DNA from: Colletotrichum lupini
Taxonomy: Eukaryota > Ascomycota > Sordariomycetes > Glomerellales > Glomerellaceae
Direction: 5' to 3'
Length of the DNA stretch: 64,000 bases
Assembly (NCBI RefSeq): GCF_023278565.1
Contig: NC_064672.1
Coordinates: 6,882,001 to 6,946,000, forward strand
A program made the position numbers and the translations under genes. Below the pieces are notes generated by a model. The model saw only the letters and a program-made list of their open reading frames with translations. It ran no database searches and was not told the origin of the DNA. Below, one piece after another: positions 63,066-64,000 of the stretch; the stretch's first letter is position 1; every line of letters starts with the position of its first letter.

Positions 63066-64000
63066 ATGCGTTTCGGAAACAGCGTCTGGGCCTCTCTCGC
63101 CCTTGCGTTCGGCGCCGTCCCGGCCCTCGCCTGCGAGAGCTGCGAGCATCCCGAGAGAGACGTCGTCTTGACCAGAAATGTTCGTCGCGCGCAGCCCGAT
63201 GCGCAAGCGGCCGCCGTCGCGCCTCGTGGTCCGCTCTCGTGGAGTCAATTGAACTTTCTTCACACCACTGGTAAGCCAAACTTGGTCTCTAAACAATATC
63301 AGAGTGCAACTTCGTGTACACTAACAGCCTCGGCACAGATACTCACGGATGGTACGATCTCTAACCCCCTTCCCTAACGAGTGTCTCGCATGGCTCATGC
63401 TGACAATGTCTACAGGCTCGAGGGACACATTCGCGAGCAAAACTACGGTGCTGATTGGGGTGACTTTGTGAGCTTCGTCAAGCACATGCGCAAGAAAGCC
63501 AAGGACCTGGATGTTGACTTGCTGGTGGTTGACACGGGAGTAAGTTTTTGCTCACGAGCCATCTTCAACACCAGTTTTACTAACGCACATCTAGGACTTG
63601 CACGACGGTGCAGGAATCAGCGATGCCACTGGCGTTTCGTCTTACGCCAATGGCACCGGCGTCAACGGCCAGCTGTCGAACCCAATCTTTGAGAACATTG
63701 ACTACGACGTCTTGGCCATTGGCAACCACGAGCTCTACGTTTCCGCCATTGCGTACGAGACCTTTAGCCAGTTTGCCAAGGTATACGGTGATAGGTACTT
63801 GACGAGCAACGTTCAGATCCGCAATCCCAGCACGGGTGCGCTCGAGACCATTGGCAAGCAGTACAGATACTTCACCACCCCCAAGGGTATGTGACCTCTC
63901 TGCCTTGGTCTTCTCGATATCTGACACAACTCCTACACAGGCCTCAGAATCATGGCTTTCGGCGTCCTCTTTGACTTCACCGGCAACTCCAACGCCTCCG
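63066..64000 (+). CDS. Secreted metallophosphoesterase / 5'-nucleotidase-like, 3' end cut by window
   Basis: Calcineurin-type phosphoesterase fold with an N-terminal signal peptide ([22 protein letters not shown]). Exons inferred: 63066-63270, a 13-base micro-exon 63339-63351, 63416-63539, 63595-63886 and 63941 onward. Phases agree at every junction. Splicing assembles the metal-binding motifs: TDTHGWLEGHIRE (Asp and His, built across the micro-exon), VDTGDLHDG (Asp, built across intron 3) and GNHELY (Asn and His). It continues [12 protein letters not shown] and, after intron 4, [17 protein letters not shown]. The order and spacing match fungal 5'-nucleotidase-like phosphatases. The substrate is unknown and the C-terminal part lies outside the window. 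Confidence 0.9.

Overview
The window is nuclear DNA of a filamentous ascomycete (Pezizomycotina). The genes have short introns (about 50-240 bp) with GT-AG ends and CTAAC/CTGAC-like branch points. The products are typically fungal: a GAF-type hybrid histidine kinase, a GH105 glycoside hydrolase, an HNH-nuclease-like protein and small secreted cysteine-rich proteins. Gene-bearing stretches of ordinary GC alternate with very AT-rich blocks that are full of stop codons. The blocks differ from their sister copies almost only by C-to-T and G-to-A changes, which is the signature of repeat-induced point mutation (RIP). Species is not determined; a plant-associated Sordariomycete-like fungus is my inference.

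Layout: (1) 1-1234, no recognisable gene. (2) 1237-13531, a 12.3-kb RIP-degraded block bounded by a terminal inverted repeat (TIR) and a TA duplication, holding a nested gypsy-like retrotransposon. (3) 14545-18555, a hybrid histidine kinase gene in three exons. (4) 18946-20285, an alpha/beta-hydrolase gene on the minus strand, broken by one in-frame stop. (5) 20579-40256, a 19.7-kb composite. Its outer shell has a 33-bp TIR and a 5-bp target duplication (GTTCT) and encodes a degenerate integrase-like transposase. It was invaded by two Ty1/copia elements of exactly 6,852 bp each and by two 514-bp solo LTRs. (6) 40262-42470, no gene recognised. (7) 42474-45669, a GH105 gene and a convergent HNH-domain gene. 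(8) 45756-53111, a 7,356-bp RIP-degraded Ty3/gypsy element with 210-bp LTRs and the duplication AGAAT, inserted 86 bp upstream of the HNH gene start codon. (9) 53117-59300, a sparse region with three small secreted cysteine-rich protein genes and a gypsy integrase relic. (10) 60570-61475, a short-chain dehydrogenase, followed by a non-RIPped solo LTR of the same copia family. (11) 63066 to the window end, the 5' part of a secreted metallophosphoesterase / 5'-nucleotidase-like gene.

The genes do not form one obvious pathway. The main theme is the interplay of transposons and genes. Nested insertions can be ordered in time by length and target duplications. RIP fades out within tens of bases at element edges next to genes. 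One gene carries a RIP-type nonsense mutation, another had its promoter region split, and effector-like genes sit close to the degraded blocks. Coordinates, splice sites and translations were worked out by eye; no database search was run.
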